DNA of 7,141 nucleotides from an uncultured Chloroflexota bacterium (GTDB lineage: Bacteria; Chloroflexota; Dehalococcoidia; UBA3495), in assembly GCA_913020235.1 (NCBI GenBank), contig CAJWBT010000118.1:1-7141 (forward strand), written 5' to 3'. Below are positions 5,488 to 7,141 of the stretch, piece after piece. Made by a program: the position numbers and the translations under genes. The number at the start of each line of letters is the position of its first letter. Positions within the stretch are counted from its first letter, which is position 1. The notes beneath the pieces were generated by a model. It did not search any database. It was not told the origin of the DNA and was given only the letters and a program-made list of their open reading frames with translations.

Positions 5488-7141
5488 CTAGCGGCTCGCT
5501 GCGTGCCAGGAAACGTACGCGAGCACGGTTTGAGAGATATCCTCAGCTTCGAAGCGCAAAGACCGGAGCGTCACCGTTTCGCCCTCTTTCACCCGCAGGA
5601 TGCGCTTGCCCACGGTCCCCAGGTAGCACTCAACGCCGGGCGAACTATTCTCCTCCACGATCCTTGCCCAGCCGCGCAGCGGCGCGCCGAGAGGGTTGAT
5701 AATCTCCACGAGGCCGCCTTCCTCGAGGTCGAGCTGTTTGGCGGCCTCAGGGCTGAGTAGGCAGAGCCGGGCCTCACCAGAGTACTCTTCTCCCTTCCAT
5801 GCCTTGATGGTTGCGGCCACCGGCAGGGCCTTCATTTGCTCCCGCAGGGCATCGGTTGCGGAGATTTCCACAATATCTCCCTCCAGGGCCACCCCGTACA
5901 CCCGAGCCGCCTTCTCTCTGGTGACGTAGCCCTCGGCAACGTCCTGAAGGACCGCCTGCTGGTCGCGGTCCAAAGGGTTACCGTATCCTCCGCCTCCGGA
6001 AGTCTGGCAGAGGACGATGTCGCCCTCCCGGAGGGGGAAGCCGCTGACCTTGCCCGGCAGGGAAGGCGGAAGAACCTCCTTGCCATCACGAATAACCGTG
6101 AAACGGTTGGGAGCGCCGGCGACCCCGCCACAAACGCCGAACGGTGGGATGATGTTGTGGTCCGAGAGAACGGAAAACTGGGCGTTGGGGCTGAGGACCC
6201 GGACGGCACGCCGGCATCCCAGCCCGCCTCGCCACCGGCCGTCGCCGCCGGAGTCCTCCCGCAGGCCGAAGTGCTCGATCCGCAGCGGGTACTTTTGCTC
6301 CACCGCCTCGATGGGCTGCATACTGCTGGTGTCGCTTTCAAAGCAGCTTCTGACAACATCGTTGCCGTCATCACCGTGGAAGGCCCCCACGCCGGCTGCG
6401 GGATACTCATAGAAAACGAAAGGACCACCGGTATTTGTGTCGATGCCACCCACGTAGACATGGTTGGAGCCGCCCTTGATGTCCCCGGTCACTCTTCCTT
6501 CCAAGGCAGGGGCGATGGCGGCCATGGCCACGGTTTCCATGATGCGGGTGACCTCACCGGAGCCGCCGCAGGCTGCTGGGAGGCGGCAGTTGACCAACGT
6601 GCCTTCCGGGGCAGTGACCTGGATGGGACGAAGGGAACCGTGATTGATGTCGGCCTCAGGGTCCAGGAACGACTTGGCGGCGACGAAGATTCCGGTAGGC
6701 AGGAGGCCGGGACCGACGTTGCTGGGGCCTGGGGCCTGAGCTGAGGAGCCGGTGAAGTCCGCGACGATGCTATCCTCCCCAACGGTCAGCTTCAGGTGCA
6801 TCAACAATGGTTGAAGCTCCGTCTTGCCGCCTTCCAAGTAGGTTTCGTGGACGTACTCACCGGGGGACAACCGGCCTATGCCTTGCCGCATGCGCCGTTC
6901 GTTCCGCTCCAGGAGCACTCGGATACTTTCCCTGAGAGTTTCTTTCCCGAAGCGGTCAACTATCTGGCGCAGGCGGGCCTCGGCCATCCGGCAGGTGCCC
7001 AGCATGGCGCGGAAGTCCCCCTCCCGGTCCCCGCGAATGCGCATATTGCTGAAAAGGAGTTCCAGGGCCGCCTCGTTGGGCTTCCACCGGTCGTAAATGC
7101 GGATCGGCGGGATGCGGACCCCTTCCTGGTACACCTCCGTC
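5488..7141 (-). CDS. Hydantoinase B/oxoprolinase family subunit (HyuB-like), N-terminus beyond the window, with C-terminal extension
   Basis: This is the B-type subunit of the hydantoinase/5-oxoprolinase/acetone-carboxylase-like group, which acts with an ATP-binding HyuA-type subunit on cyclic amides, lactams or ketones. About 550 residues are visible. The frame is open to the right edge, and the visible start TEVYQEGVRIPP is an internal family motif, so the GTG at 7134 is a valine codon and not the start. Numbering from that valine: PSNVGPGLLPTGIF (137-150); CGGSGEVTRIMETV (189-202); the block from H253-GDDGND to the DSGGDGRWRGGLG signature (294-306); SDHN near 324-327; and the usual closing GGGGYGNPLDRD (380-391). 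Most HyuB proteins end some 50-60 residues later; this one continues to 548 with a beta-rich segment (about 452-528) containing LSPEAAKQLDLEEGGLVEI. No hyuA gene lies downstream, so any partner should be beyond the right edge. The substrate is not determined. Confidence 0.9.
   Translation of the reverse strand, partial: TEVYQEGVRIPPIRIYDRWKPNEAALELLFSNMRIRGDREGDFRAMLGTCRMAEARLRQIVDRFGKETLRESIRVLLERNERRMRQGIGRLSPGEYVHETYLEGGKTELQPLLMHLKLTVGEDSIVADFTGSSAQAPGPSNVGPGLLPTGIFVAAKSFLDPEADINHGSLRPIQVTAPEGTLVNCRLPAACGGSGEVTRIMETVAMAAIAPALEGRVTGDIKGGSNHVYVGGIDTNTGGPFVFYEYPAAGVGAFHGDDGNDVVRSCFESDTSSMQPIEAVEQKYPLRIEHFGLREDSGGDGRWRGGLGCRRAVRVLSPNAQFSVLSDHNIIPPFGVCGGVAGAPNRFTVIRDGKEVLPPSLPGKVSGFPLREGDIVLCQTSGGGGYGNPLDRDQQAVLQDVAEGYVTREKAARVYGVALEGDIVEISATDALREQMKALPVAATIKAWKGEEYSGEARLCLLSPEAAKQLDLEEGGLVEIINPLGAPLRGWARIVEENSSPGVECYLGTVGKRILRVKEGETVTLRSLRFEAEDISQTVLAYVSWHAASR

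Noticed and set aside
5836..6744. Plus-strand 302-residue open frame opposite the hydantoinase-B gene
   Set aside because: It is antisense to clear HyuB motifs and has no recognisable domain; long antisense frames are expected in GC-rich DNA.
7132..7134. GTG as start of the hydantoinase-B gene
   Set aside because: The frame stays open upstream (ACG GAG GTG TAC reads T-E-V-Y) and the following residues match an internal HyuB segment, so the gene continues beyond the window.

Overview
The window is GC-rich bacterial (or possibly archaeal) chromosomal DNA that is almost fully coding. It holds six protein genes, two of them cut by the window edges. No rRNA, tRNA, CRISPR array, transposase or phage gene was seen. 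The gene mix is a 2-oxoacid:ferredoxin oxidoreductase, an F420-hydrogenase-beta-like protein, a luciferase-like flavin/F420 oxidoreductase, a VOC/methylmalonyl-CoA-epimerase-like protein and a hydantoinase-B-like protein. Together with GC-rich palindromic intergenic repeats, this resembles uncultured Chloroflexota of the SAR202/Dehalococcoidia type. That placement is inference from family content and could be wrong.

Layout. (1) Positions 1-3256, minus strand: an apparent three-gene operon in the order FrhB-like iron-sulfur flavoprotein, iorA, iorB. iorB runs off the left edge. iorA and iorB overlap by 8 bases, and each of the three genes has a clear Shine-Dalgarno sequence. A 47-nt nested palindrome fills much of the 125-nt gap between the FrhB-like gene and iorA. 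(2) 3257-3580: divergent intergenic region with a perfect 28-bp palindrome and a plausible minus-strand promoter. (3) 3581-5245, plus strand: a VOC-fold protein, then after a 204-nt gap a luciferase-like monooxygenase. (4) 5246-5487: convergent intergenic region with a weak hairpin. (5) 5488-7141, minus strand: a hydantoinase B/oxoprolinase-family subunit whose N-terminus lies beyond the right edge and which carries an extra C-terminal domain.

How the genes may work together. IorA/IorB-type enzymes oxidise aryl-pyruvates or related 2-oxoacids to acyl-CoA and CO2 and release low-potential electrons. The co-transcribed FrhB-like protein has the iron-sulfur and GTPCQ motifs of the family that exchanges electrons with F420 or ferredoxin. 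It may therefore be the dedicated electron outlet of the IorAB complex. The luciferase-like protein belongs to a superfamily that uses F420 or FMN, so a shared deazaflavin theme is possible but unproven. The VOC and hydantoinase-B genes fit a catabolic accessory region for organic acids and amides, but nothing in the sequence fixes their substrates.
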